Part shown: positions 42,233-51,361 of the stretch, one piece after another
Layout: each line of letters starts with the position of its first letter
Numbering within the stretch: position 1 is the first letter of the stretch
Program-made: the position numbers and the translations under genes
Assembly (NCBI GenBank): GCA_041390365.1
Contig: JAWKQB010000003.1
Location: forward strand, 558,001 to 622,000
From: Syntrophotaleaceae bacterium
Lineage (GTDB): Bacteria > Desulfobacterota > Desulfuromonadia > Desulfuromonadales > Syntrophotaleaceae
Length of the DNA: 64,000 nt
Direction of reading: 5' to 3'
Notes under the pieces: model-generated
Databases searched by the model: none
Seen by the model: only the letters and a program-made list of their open reading frames with translations
Told to the model about the DNA's origin: nothing

Positions 42233-44254
42233 ATGAAAAACTTTGATTTTGTATTAAGGATGGAGGTTTTTCTCACGGCCTGTTTTTTGGGCCTCTGCCT
42301 TTCCACCCCGGCGGCCGCCGCCCTCAATTTCGTCTCCAACGACATACCTCCTGCTGGTGATCCAACCCAGGTGGCAGTCAGTCTCGCCAACGGGTTCCCC
42401 CTCTGGTATGAGGATGGGACCGGCCTGCAACTGGAACTCTGCCTGGACCGCCAGATCCTGCTGAACAACGGTGTCACGGTAAATCCCTGCGAGGTCGCTG
42501 CTCCTCTGGCCGGTGTCCCGGTGTCCTTCCCCGGCAATTTCGGGTCGGAGGCGCTCTACTGGTCGGCGGTGTTTGCCGATACCTATATCAGCAGCGACGG
42601 CCTTGAGTACGGAGCCCTGTTGACTTTGGCCCAGGAAGCCGGTTTCGCCAATGAAGGGGGGCCATCCGACGGAAGCCAGCTGGTTTTCAGCCGCATCCGC
42701 CTGCGCATCGACGTTCCCGTGGCCGGCACCTACAGAGTGACCCACCCCTTCGGCAGCTTCGATTATGAGGTCGCCACTCCCGGGACCCGCGCCATCAACC
42801 AGACTCAGGACCTGGGGATTCTGGATGTCCAGAATTTTCTGGTTTCCATGCGGAACCAGATTAATTTTGTGGCTCCCCCGGGCCTCAATCCGGCGATTGA
42901 TGACGGGGTGGTCAACAGCAACGGGGCCACCGTCGGTCCCTTTCTGGTTCCGTCCGACGACGTATTTGATCCCGCCACTTTTACCGGCGGCCCCGTTGTC
43001 GGCGTGAACGGCACGGCTTATATCGGCCTGCCCTTCGCCCCCGGACTTGTAGAGGTGTTTCAACCGATAACCGGAGGCTTGGGTGGCGTCGATTTCTTTG
43101 AAATTGAGCTGCTCAATCCACCGGTCGGCTTTACCCTGGATGCCGGCGCCATTGACGGGACACCTGACAATATCGTCACCATGACGAACTTTCAGGTGAT
43201 GGGGAAGATTTTCGATGATGGACCCAATACGGCTCCCACAGCGAACGACATCACTGTCGGAACCGCGATAGGACGCCCTGTTTCCATCAATGTTTTCCCC
43301 GCCGACCCCAACCTTCTCGATCCCGTTTCCGACTCAAACGTGCACGGCGTCAATCTTCAGGCGGTCGTCGTGGCTGATCCGGTGACCGGGGGGCCGGTGC
43401 TCAACAACAACGGCATGCCGATTCTGACAGCCGTATTGCCCACGACCATGGGGGGTACGGTGCGCCGCATCATTCCCATTCAGACCGGGCAGGCAGAGTT
43501 CATCTACATTCCGCCCTCGGACTTCACCGGCACTGACTCTTTTGATTACGTGGTGCAGGATACCGGCGGCCTGATTTCGCCGCCGGCCACCGTGACGGTC
43601 GTGGTGGAAGATCTGCAGGTGGAACGCGCCGATTTCCGTATGCGAACCGGCAGATACTTGATCAGCGGCACCACGACTGAAAGCCAGAACAACACGATCA
43701 ACCTCTTCGCCGAACCGCGCGCTTTGCTCACACCGGAGGCCGCAGGCCAGGTTCCACCGGTTACAAGTGGCTCCGACGGCAGCGTGGCCCTGCGCATCGG
43801 CGAAAACACCATCGAGTACCTGGTCTCGGCGGAGCTTGCGTCTTCCGCCACCCGAATCACCCTGAATGTGGGTGCTCCCAATGAAGACGGGCCGGTCATT
43901 TTCACCCTGTTCGAAGGGCTGTTCGGTCTTCCCTTCGTCAGCCCCCTGAACAGTACCCTTGGGACCTTCGACCTGCAGCCCCGCCCGGACAGGGGCATCA
44001 GCTCCTTTGCCGATGCCGTCGATGCCATTCTGCGCGGTGACTGCTATGTCATTGTCAACACACTGGATCTTCCGACTGGCGATATTCGCGGTCAACTGTT
44101 CCGCCCTGTTATCGGCAGCGCCACAGTGACCCCCGATGGCCGCTGGCGCTTCAGCGGTCCCGCCTTCCAGTCCGGGCCCGGACCCCTGCCCGGGGTCAGC
44201 GCCGAATCGGCCAATGGGGTGCGGACTTTCGGAAGGGATGTGCGTTTCAGGTAG
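42233..44254 (+). CDS. Large exported protein with Ig/cadherin-like and CHRD-like domains
   Basis: A 673-residue exported protein. A signal peptide (to about residue 31) is followed by a roughly 260-residue module shared with the 794-residue paralogue at 47.5 kb (GFPLWYEDGTGLQLELC, FSRIRLRIDVPVAGTYRVTHPFG, MGKIFDDG). Then come a cadherin/Big_9-like domain (TAPTANDITVGTAIGRPVSINVFPAD to TGTDSFDYVVQDTGG), a CHRD-like stretch (YVIVNTLDLPTGDIRGQLF) and a C-terminal module ending GRWRFSG and GRDVRFR. No anchor is seen. It may be secreted through the T2SS encoded downstream. The function is not known. Confidence 0.8.
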   Translation: MKNFDFVLRMEVFLTACFLGLCLSTPAAAALNFVSNDIPPAGDPTQVAVSLANGFPLWYEDGTGLQLELCLDRQILLNNGVTVNPCEVAAPLAGVPVSFPGNFGSEALYWSAVFADTYISSDGLEYGALLTLAQEAGFANEGGPSDGSQLVFSRIRLRIDVPVAGTYRVTHPFGSFDYEVATPGTRAINQTQDLGILDVQNFLVSMRNQINFVAPPGLNPAIDDGVVNSNGATVGPFLVPSDDVFDPATFTGGPVVGVNGTAYIGLPFAPGLVEVFQPITGGLGGVDFFEIELLNPPVGFTLDAGAIDGTPDNIVTMTNFQVMGKIFDDGPNTAPTANDITVGTAIGRPVSINVFPADPNLLDPVSDSNVHGVNLQAVVVADPVTGGPVLNNNGMPILTAVLPTTMGGTVRRIIPIQTGQAEFIYIPPSDFTGTDSFDYVVQDTGGLISPPATVTVVVEDLQVERADFRMRTGRYLISGTTTESQNNTINLFAEPRALLTPEAAGQVPPVTSGSDGSVALRIGENTIEYLVSAELASSATRITLNVGAPNEDGPVIFTLFEGLFGLPFVSPLNSTLGTFDLQPRPDRGISSFADAVDAILRGDCYVIVNTLDLPTGDIRGQLFRPVIGSATVTPDGRWRFSGPAFQSGPGPLPGVSAESANGVRTFGRDVRFR

Positions 44255-44346
44255 AAACGTGCTGCGTTTGTATGAGTGACGATCAACCCGTTGAACTGAT
44301 GCAACAGTCATTCTATGGATTGATGGAAAATGAGGAGACAAAGAAA

Positions 44347-46320
44347 ATGCGAACCCGTCACCTGGTGTTATTGGCAGCCTTACCTCTGGCGCTGGTCATG
44401 CTCGCTCCCGCTCCGGCTTCGGCCGTCGATCCCGCCCCCCTCAATACGGTGGTCGTGCCAGAACCTGTCAATCTAAACCAGTTCGTGGCCGACCGCACTG
44501 CCGCCCGACGTTTGGGGAAAGCGCTGTTCTGGGACATGCAGCTTGGCAGTGACGGCCAGATGGCCTGCGCGAGTTGCCACTTCCATGCCGGTGCGGACGG
44601 CCGAACCCGCAACACGCTGAATCCGGGGGCGAACGGCACTTTCGACAACGGGTCTCGGGTCAACAATCAGATAGGAACAAATGACTTTCCCTTCGTCAGC
44701 TTCGCTGCGCCGGACGACCCGGATTCCGCCCGTACCGTGCGTGACGATCGGGCCGGCAGCCAGGGGGTGAACAGAAGCCGTTCCCTGGGGATCGTCGAAG
44801 GCCTTCCCCGGGAGCCTGCCCGTTCGGAGCCCGACCCCGTTTTCAATCTTCATGGACGCAATGTTCGTGGCGCCACACGGCGCAATGCTCCTTCCATCAT
44901 CAACTCTGTCTTCAACTTCGCCAACAACTGGAACGGACGAGCCAACCACTTTTTCAACGGGGTGAATATTTTCGGCATCATGGATCAGCAGGCGGTGGTC
45001 CACATCAACCAGGGGGGCACACTCACGCCCGTCAGCCTGGTCGACAACCTGCTCAACAACCCCTATGCCCTGGATAATTCCAGTGTTGCCTCCCAGGCCC
45101 TGGGGCCACCACTCGACACCCTGGAAATGTCCTGGATCGGCCGCACCTGGCCGGATATCGGACGCAAGATGCTGTCCCTGCGTCCTTTGGCCGGACAGGA
45201 TGTCCACCCCCAGGACAGCCTTCTGGGAGGGGCTCGCCATTCCTCCGGCAAAGGTCTGAATACCACCTATCAGGCCATGATCCAGGCAGCCTTCCGCCCG
45301 GAGTTCTACAACAGCTCCTCAGTCATCGACGGATACAGTCAAATCGAGCACAATTTCCCCCTGTTTTTCGGTCTTGCCGTGCAGTCCTATGTAGCCACCC
45401 TTGTGGCCAACAACAGCCCCTTCGACCGGTTTCTGGCTGGTGATATCGGGGCCCTGAGCCCGAGCGCGCAACGGGGTTGGGGAACTTTCCAGTCCGGCGG
45501 AGCCGGCTGCCTCGATTGCCATATCGGGCCGGAACTGACCGGCGCCTCCATCACCTTTGCCAAAGCCCCTGGTGAGCCTGGACTCATCGAGCTGATGGCC
45601 ATGGCGGACAACAGCCTGGGCAACTATGACATCGGCTTCTATAACATCGGGGTGGCGCCCACGACCGACGATTCGGGACGCGGCGGTCGGGTGACGATCA
45701 ATGGCCAGAGCTTGCCCATTTCCTTCACCGGGCAGTGGTTTGAGCGAAATACTTTGCCCTTCGACCCCGTTGCCCAGCCGGGATGTATCAACGATTTTCT
45801 GGCTGATCCTCCCACCATCTGCCCGGACCAGGTTGACCTCAATACCCGCCAGGCGGTCAACGGCGCCTTCAAGACCCCGGGGCTGCGCAATGTTGAGCTC
45901 ACTGGTCCCTACATGCATAACGGGAGCATGGTGACTCTGATGCAGGTGGTCGATTTCTACACCCGCGGAGGCAACTTCCCGGCAGAAAATATCGCAAACC
46001 TGGATCCGGCGATTCAACCCATCGGCTCCCTGCGCGGCAATGAAGAAGGTCAGGAGGAACTGGTGGATTTCCTCCTCTCCCTGACCGATGAGCGGGTCCG
46101 CTGGGAAATGGCCCCCTTCGACCATCCCCAGCTGTTCGTTGCCGACGGTCATCTCGACCGGGTCCCGGGCAATCCGAAGCGAAGCCGCGTACTGAGCGAC
46201 AATTTATTGGAAATTCCGGCCGTTGGTGGACTGGGGCGAAATGCCCAGGGGTTGCCGCCTCTGAGGCCCTTCCTGGCCCCGGACGGTCTGTCCAGCACTC
46301 AGTTCCATTACCAGCCTTAA
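44347..46320 (+). CDS. Large di-haem cytochrome c peroxidase-like protein (CCP/MauG family)
   Basis: A 657-residue exported protein with a signal peptide (MRTRHLVLLAALPLALVMLAPAPASA). It has two haem-c sites, CASCH in LGKALFWDMQLGSDGQMACASCHFHAG and CLDCH in GGAGCLDCHIGPEL, plus the family end block FKTPGLRNVELTGPYMHNGSM. Usual CCP/MauG proteins have about 350-400 residues, so this is a long form closer in size to RoxA-type di-haem oxygenases. It may use peroxide or oxygen, or modify a partner protein. GAGGAG precedes the ATG. It lies between the two unusual exported protein types, which are candidate partners. Confidence 0.88.
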   Translation: MRTRHLVLLAALPLALVMLAPAPASAVDPAPLNTVVVPEPVNLNQFVADRTAARRLGKALFWDMQLGSDGQMACASCHFHAGADGRTRNTLNPGANGTFDNGSRVNNQIGTNDFPFVSFAAPDDPDSARTVRDDRAGSQGVNRSRSLGIVEGLPREPARSEPDPVFNLHGRNVRGATRRNAPSIINSVFNFANNWNGRANHFFNGVNIFGIMDQQAVVHINQGGTLTPVSLVDNLLNNPYALDNSSVASQALGPPLDTLEMSWIGRTWPDIGRKMLSLRPLAGQDVHPQDSLLGGARHSSGKGLNTTYQAMIQAAFRPEFYNSSSVIDGYSQIEHNFPLFFGLAVQSYVATLVANNSPFDRFLAGDIGALSPSAQRGWGTFQSGGAGCLDCHIGPELTGASITFAKAPGEPGLIELMAMADNSLGNYDIGFYNIGVAPTTDDSGRGGRVTINGQSLPISFTGQWFERNTLPFDPVAQPGCINDFLADPPTICPDQVDLNTRQAVNGAFKTPGLRNVELTGPYMHNGSMVTLMQVVDFYTRGGNFPAENIANLDPAIQPIGSLRGNEEGQEELVDFLLSLTDERVRWEMAPFDHPQLFVADGHLDRVPGNPKRSRVLSDNLLEIPAVGGLGRNAQGLPPLRPFLAPDGLSSTQFHYQP

Positions 46321-46374
46321 GGGTTTGATGAAATAGAAGGAATGCAATCAGGAATAAGGACAAAGGAGACGATG

Positions 46375-47460
46375 ATGAAAAGCCTGAGACTGATTCTGAG
46401 GGGCCTCACGGTGGCTGTCAGTCTATCTCTCACTGCCTGCGGTGGCGGCGGTGGCGGTGGCGGCGGCGGCGAGGTCAGCGTTGCAGACACCGTGTTCGAC
46501 GTGGCCATTCTGGCCAATCTTACCGGCGGCAGCTTCAGCGCCGGCATCGCCATCAATCCGACGGGTATGACCGTCGGTTACGGCGAAGACGCCACAAGCA
46601 TCATCAAGGGAGTTCGTTGGGACGCGGCTGCTCCTGCCGCCGCTCCTGAACAGCTCGATCCTCTCGGTGGCGATTCCACCCTTTACAGCGCTGCTTACGG
46701 CATCAATCCGGATGGCACGGCGGTTGGTGAATCGGAGGACGGTCTCGGCAATATTCTGGCTGTTCACTGGCCCGCCGGCACTACGACTCCGCAGGTTCTG
46801 AGTACGGTCGGGCTGCCGGCGGGGAACTCGGCCGCCTATGCCATGAACGCCAATGGTGAAATCGTCGGCGAGGCCGGGAGCGGCACTAATGCCGTGTACT
46901 GGCCGGCAATCGGGGCCGATCCGATCATTCTGGGCAACCTCAGTAATGATCCGGCGGCCTTCAGCGCCGCGTACTTCATCAATGACGCCGGTTTCGTGGT
47001 GGGCGAGTCGCTCAACGCCCTCGGGGCCGTCCAGGCGGTGGTCTGGACTCCGGGTGCCGGAGGTGTCTTTACCCCCGGTCAGGCTCCCCTGCCCCTGACG
47101 GAGATAACCGGTCAGACGGGCAGCGTGGCTTTCGGCGTCGATCTGTCCGGCAATATTGTCGGTGAGGCCGAGGTGGGAGCGGACGTGTTCGGCATGGTCT
47201 GGAATCCCGACGGCACGGTCAAGTCAACTCTGCCTGCCGCCACCTCGGTTCAATCCATCAATTACAACAACAGGATGGTCGGCTACGTCAATGCCAACAC
47301 GGGCACCGACAACGCCACCATCTGGAACGCTGTCAACATTGCGGACAACCAGAGGCTGACCCTGGCCACCTTCAGCCAGGCCTACGGCATCAACGACAAC
47401 CGGCAGATTGTTGGCATCGCCGGAACCCAGGCCTTCGTGGCCACACCGGCTTCACCATAA
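46375..47460 (+). CDS. HAF-repeat lipoprotein 1
   Basis: A 361-residue lipoprotein: signal peptide with lipobox LTAC (Cys22), then ten glycines. The rest consists of about seven repeats near 45-50 residues with the core AxxINxxGxxVGE...AVxW (for example AAYGINPDGTAVGESEDGLGNILAVHW), the HAF pattern, probably a beta-propeller. It should sit in the outer membrane or on the surface. AAGGAG lies before both ATG 46372 and 46375; the second has better spacing. A second HAF lipoprotein lies at 49945. Confidence 0.85.
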   Translation: MKSLRLILRGLTVAVSLSLTACGGGGGGGGGGEVSVADTVFDVAILANLTGGSFSAGIAINPTGMTVGYGEDATSIIKGVRWDAAAPAAAPEQLDPLGGDSTLYSAAYGINPDGTAVGESEDGLGNILAVHWPAGTTTPQVLSTVGLPAGNSAAYAMNANGEIVGEAGSGTNAVYWPAIGADPIILGNLSNDPAAFSAAYFINDAGFVVGESLNALGAVQAVVWTPGAGGVFTPGQAPLPLTEITGQTGSVAFGVDLSGNIVGEAEVGADVFGMVWNPDGTVKSTLPAATSVQSINYNNRMVGYVNANTGTDNATIWNAVNIADNQRLTLATFSQAYGINDNRQIVGIAGTQAFVATPASP

Positions 47461-47545
47461 GGACCAAAGCTAATCAGGCCAAAAACGGCTGAACGAAAGC
47501 ACCGGCCGCAAGTGTTGTTCCATTTGGAGAAAAGGAGATTTTATC

Positions 47546-49930
47546 ATGGCAGCGAGAATTAAGTTGATGGTCGCCACACTGATCCTGGCTTTGAGCTGGA
47601 TCGGGGCGGCACCCGCCGGGGCAGTCCTGACCGATCTGGGCGACCCCATTACACCCCATGGCTATCCGGCTTTTTACACGGACGGTGACGTCGCACTGGA
47701 GTTGTGCGTTCCGCCACCGGCGGGGCTTGCCACCGCCGCGGCCCAGTTCTGCATTGGGGATCCGCTCGACCCCAACCCGCCGTTCGTTACGGGAGAAGGT
47801 TTCTATTATATGGCCGTTGCCTCAATCCCCCTGGGTCTCAATGGGGCAGTCGGTGACGCGACCATCGAATTCGCCGTTGAAAGCACCTATGGCGGGACTG
47901 AAGAGCCGATTGACGGCCAGCAGATTACCTTCGCCCGGACCCGTATCCGGATCGACACCCCGGTAGTCGGCACCTACACCATCACCCATCCTTATTCCGC
48001 AACTTCCGTGGTGTTCGAGGTGGGGGATGAGGATCTGGACGGCGAGCCCGACGGCATCAACATGACCGCCGATATCGGATCGGCCAACTTCCTCGACCCG
48101 GCTCTCGCGTTTCGCGGGACCCTGACCGGCCCCATCGGCCCCTACCTGACCTGGGAAAACTTCGATACCAATCCCGACCTGCAGGTCCTTGCCGTCGACC
48201 CCGTTTCCGGGGAACCGACAGAAGAGGTGTTGGAGCAGTACATCGGTGACCCGAATGTTCTCAGCCCTGTGGTCGGCGGATTGAACAACAACGTCTTCCG
48301 TGTCCAGGGTCCCGAGGGATCCAACCTCGACGGCCTGGGTGGCGATGTTGTCGAAACCGACCTGTGGTCCATCATGGGCAAGGTCAATGACATAGTGGAT
48401 GATGGTAACCTTTACGTTTATGCCAACGCGCCGGTCCCCAACCTGTTTGCCGTTGGACCGGTAAACCGGGAAAATTTCTTTGTCACCCCTTCCACCGGCC
48501 AGGTTGCAGGGGAAGAGGATTACAGTGACGACTACTCCCTGGGCTATCCTCACTGGTATCAGGAAGCGGTCCCGGTTATCGATACCAATACCGGGGAGCA
48601 GGCCATCGATCCGGTGACCCAGTTGCCGGTCTTCGAGGGCGGAATCCAGCTGACCCTCTGCCCTCCCGGCGATGCCATGTGCATTTCCGATCCGATTATT
48701 CCCACGGATCCTGTACAGACCGCCCTCATGACCGGCGGTGAGGGGTTCTGGTATTTCGCCGCGGCCACCATCGATGTGGGAGACGATTCCTATTTTATCG
48801 AATTCGCCCTGGAGTCGACCTTCGGTGGCGCTGAAGAAATGGTTGACGGCAACCAGATCTCCTTTGCCCGTGAGCGGATCCGGTTCAATTTCGACGCCGA
48901 TACGCCGGTAGCCACTTATAGAGTGACCCACCCCTATGGCGAGCGCATCCTCGAAGGCGATCCGGATCGACTGGACCGCGTCCGCTTTACCTCCGACATC
49001 GGCATCTCCAACCTGGCCGATCCGGACGGAGCATTCATTGGCGCCCTCTACGGCATTATCGGTCCGCAGTTCCTCGTTTGGGATAATTTCGAAAATCCGG
49101 CTGCCCCTGGTACGCTTTTGGGTGCCGATTACCCGGTGCAGGATCTGGTGACCCAGAATCTGGAAACCGGATTGTACAGCTACCATGTCGGTAACCCCAA
49201 CATCCCTCATACCGTTACCGGTGGCTGGAATGGCAACATTTTCCGTGTCGAGCGCCTGGTCAGTGGCACGGTCGAGGACGGCGAGTGGGAGATTATCGGC
49301 CAGACCGACCAGTGGGTGGTGTCGGGTAAGGTCTTCGACCCCGCGACCTTCGAATTCAACATCAGCCCCGACGTGCCGATTGCGGCGGCTGATGCCGTGA
49401 CCCTCAATATGGCGGATCCCTCGCCCTATATCATCGATGTCCTGGCCAACGACACGTTCACCGATGGTGTTCCGGTGACGGTCGCGGTGGTAATCGACCC
49501 GATTGATGGAACCGCCGTTGTCAACGGTGACGGCGCCATTATCTATACCCCGGATACCACTCTGGCTCAGGCGGGTGGGGTCGATACCCTGACCTATCAG
49601 ATTTCCCAGACCATTGATACTCAGGTGCTGACCTCGTCCCCGGCGGAAGTTGTGATCACGGTTATCCCCGTGGAAACCATCACCGTCGACCGGGCGCGTT
49701 TCGACACTCGTCGCCTGCGGCTCGACATTACAGGGACCAGTAATTTCCCTGGTACCATTCTCACTTTCCATGCCGGCGATACCGCCGCGGGTGCTGTTCT
49801 CGGCACTGCCCAGGTCAGTGACACCGGCCGCTGGAGATTCCGCGGAACGGCCACCACCAACATCACCGCCGTGACCATCGTCTCCTCAACCGGCAACGAG
49901 ACCGTCAACCAGGCGCTGCAAGTGCGCTGA
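47546..49930 (+). CDS. Large exported protein with duplicated N-terminal module
   Basis: A 794-residue protein with a signal peptide (MAARIKLMVATLILALSWIGAAPAGA). The about 260-residue module of the 42.2 kb paralogue occurs twice here (GYPAFYTDGDVALELC...FARTRIRIDTPVVGTYTITHPY and GYPHWYQEAVPVID...FARERIRFNFDADTPVATYRVTHPY). A cadherin-like segment (VAVVIDPIDGTAVVNGDGAIIYTPDTT) and the shared C-terminal module (VDRARFDTRRLRLDITGTS, DTGRWRFRG, ending ALQVR) follow. AAGGAG precedes the ATG. Probably secreted; function unknown. Confidence 0.8.
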   Translation: MAARIKLMVATLILALSWIGAAPAGAVLTDLGDPITPHGYPAFYTDGDVALELCVPPPAGLATAAAQFCIGDPLDPNPPFVTGEGFYYMAVASIPLGLNGAVGDATIEFAVESTYGGTEEPIDGQQITFARTRIRIDTPVVGTYTITHPYSATSVVFEVGDEDLDGEPDGINMTADIGSANFLDPALAFRGTLTGPIGPYLTWENFDTNPDLQVLAVDPVSGEPTEEVLEQYIGDPNVLSPVVGGLNNNVFRVQGPEGSNLDGLGGDVVETDLWSIMGKVNDIVDDGNLYVYANAPVPNLFAVGPVNRENFFVTPSTGQVAGEEDYSDDYSLGYPHWYQEAVPVIDTNTGEQAIDPVTQLPVFEGGIQLTLCPPGDAMCISDPIIPTDPVQTALMTGGEGFWYFAAATIDVGDDSYFIEFALESTFGGAEEMVDGNQISFARERIRFNFDADTPVATYRVTHPYGERILEGDPDRLDRVRFTSDIGISNLADPDGAFIGALYGIIGPQFLVWDNFENPAAPGTLLGADYPVQDLVTQNLETGLYSYHVGNPNIPHTVTGGWNGNIFRVERLVSGTVEDGEWEIIGQTDQWVVSGKVFDPATFEFNISPDVPIAAADAVTLNMADPSPYIIDVLANDTFTDGVPVTVAVVIDPIDGTAVVNGDGAIIYTPDTTLAQAGGVDTLTYQISQTIDTQVLTSSPAEVVITVIPVETITVDRARFDTRRLRLDITGTSNFPGTILTFHAGDTAAGAVLGTAQVSDTGRWRFRGTATTNITAVTIVSSTGNETVNQALQVR

Positions 49931-49944
49931 GAAGGAGGATAGAT

Positions 49945-51066
49945 ATGAAAAAACTGGCTAATATACTTGGATGCCTTCTGGTTCTGCCGGTGCTCCTGAC
50001 CGGCTGCGGCGGGGGCGGCGGCGGTGGCGACAGCGCCCCGGCGGGTGCCTTGACTCCGGAGGGGGCGGGCGCGAGCATTACCCAGGCCGTCGATGCCACC
50101 GGCGCCACGGTGACCGCGAATTTTACCAATGCTGTGGATATCAATAGTAGCAACGAAGTCATCGGGTTTGCCGAAATCACACCGGGAGCGCCCATCTCGG
50201 CGGCCTTTTGGGAGGTGGTCGTTGATTCCAATGGCGCCGCGGCCATCACCCCGCGGGCGCTCGATCCAATCACCGGCTCCTTCAGTGCCGCTTTTGCCCT
50301 GGATGAGACCGGAATCGCCGTCGGTCAGTCCTCCACGGCCACCACTGCCCTGGTCGCCGTCTTCTGGCCGGCCGGGTCCAGCACCCCAACCCAGCTTGAC
50401 GGCCTGACGGCTGCCGGCAACAGCCGGGCTCTGGACATCAGTGCCAATGGCGACCTGATTGTCGGCGAAGCCCAGGATGCGGCCCTGACTACCCGCGCCG
50501 TTGTCTGGGTCTCTGATGGCGCCGGAGGCTTTAACGCTCCCGTTGCCCTCCCGGTCAACGTCTTTGCGGTCGGGGGAGTCCTGAGCCAGTTCAGCGCGGC
50601 CAATGGAGTGGCTCGTGTCGGTACAACCGATGAAATCCTGGTGGTTGGCGAAGCCCTCGACGGTGATAACATTCTCCATGCCGTCCTGTGGCGCTCCGTC
50701 AATAATGGGGCGACCTACACGGCATCGAGCCTGGGTGAGGATCACATCGCCTATGCCGTAAACGGCAACCGGCTGGTGGTTGGCGAGTCTGATATCGCCC
50801 TCTCCCCCGTCTCCTGGACAGTGAATGATGCGGGGGTGGCCGCAGCTCCTGTTTCACTGGCAGCAGCGGGAAGCGCCGTGGCCGTCAATGAAAACAGCCG
50901 CATCGCCGGCTGGACTGGTGCGACTCCGATTGCGGCGGTCTGGAGCGGCACCGTTCCGGCCAACGTTTTCGCTGTGGAAAGCCAGGCCTTTAACCTCAAT
51001 AATGATGTCGAACCCCTGGTTGTGGGCCGCCAGGGCGCTGTGGCTTTCATCAAGCGCGTGAACTGA
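49945..51066 (+). CDS. HAF-repeat lipoprotein 2
   Basis: A 373-residue lipoprotein: lipobox LTGC (Cys21), seven glycines, then about seven repeats of the HAF type (ALDISANGDLIVGEAQDAALTTRAVVW, AYAVNGNRLVVGESDIALSPVSW). It is clearly paralogous to the 46.4 kb lipoprotein. AGGAGG precedes the ATG. It is the last gene of the exported cluster, followed by a GC-rich hairpin. Confidence 0.85.
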   Translation: MKKLANILGCLLVLPVLLTGCGGGGGGGDSAPAGALTPEGAGASITQAVDATGATVTANFTNAVDINSSNEVIGFAEITPGAPISAAFWEVVVDSNGAAAITPRALDPITGSFSAAFALDETGIAVGQSSTATTALVAVFWPAGSSTPTQLDGLTAAGNSRALDISANGDLIVGEAQDAALTTRAVVWVSDGAGGFNAPVALPVNVFAVGGVLSQFSAANGVARVGTTDEILVVGEALDGDNILHAVLWRSVNNGATYTASSLGEDHIAYAVNGNRLVVGESDIALSPVSWTVNDAGVAAAPVSLAAAGSAVAVNENSRIAGWTGATPIAAVWSGTVPANVFAVESQAFNLNNDVEPLVVGRQGAVAFIKRVN

Positions 51067-51361
51067 CGGTCTCTGAGTCACAGGGACTGGATACAAGTCG
51101 ACCACGGGCGCCGGGATTTCCGGCGCCCGTGCCGTAATGGGAGTCTTTGTCTCCTTGAGGCCAACGGGAGACCTCCGGAAGGCTTTTAAGGATTTTGTGG
51201 ATTAAATGCAAAAATAATTGTATTCTGCCCCTGATGATCAAATTCACGGATTTTGAAAGGCTTTTCGATTTTGCCGCCTGTTATGCCTGAACTGATGATG
51301 GGGTCATTTTTGCAGGAAAAGCTCGCATTTGCCTTCTATTGAATATGCAGGAGGGGGTCTG
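51067..51361. other. 295-bp gap between the exported cluster and gspC
   Basis: It contains a GC-rich hairpin (51103-51131) and then an A/T-rich stretch (51190-51350) that probably holds the gsp promoter. I could not fix a convincing -35/-10 pair. No gene is visible. Confidence 0.5.
51103..51131 (+). terminator. Terminator-like hairpin after the exported cluster
   Basis: Twelve-bp perfect stem CACGGGCGCCGG/CCGGCGCCCGTG with a GATTT loop, 37 bp after the HAF lipoprotein stop. There is no T-tract, so it may slow rather than end transcription into gspC. Confidence 0.5.

Noticed and set aside
47822..49771. 649-codon frame antisense to the large exported protein
   Set aside because: Composition shadow of a gene with signal peptide, ribosome site and paralogue; no protein-like pattern of its own.
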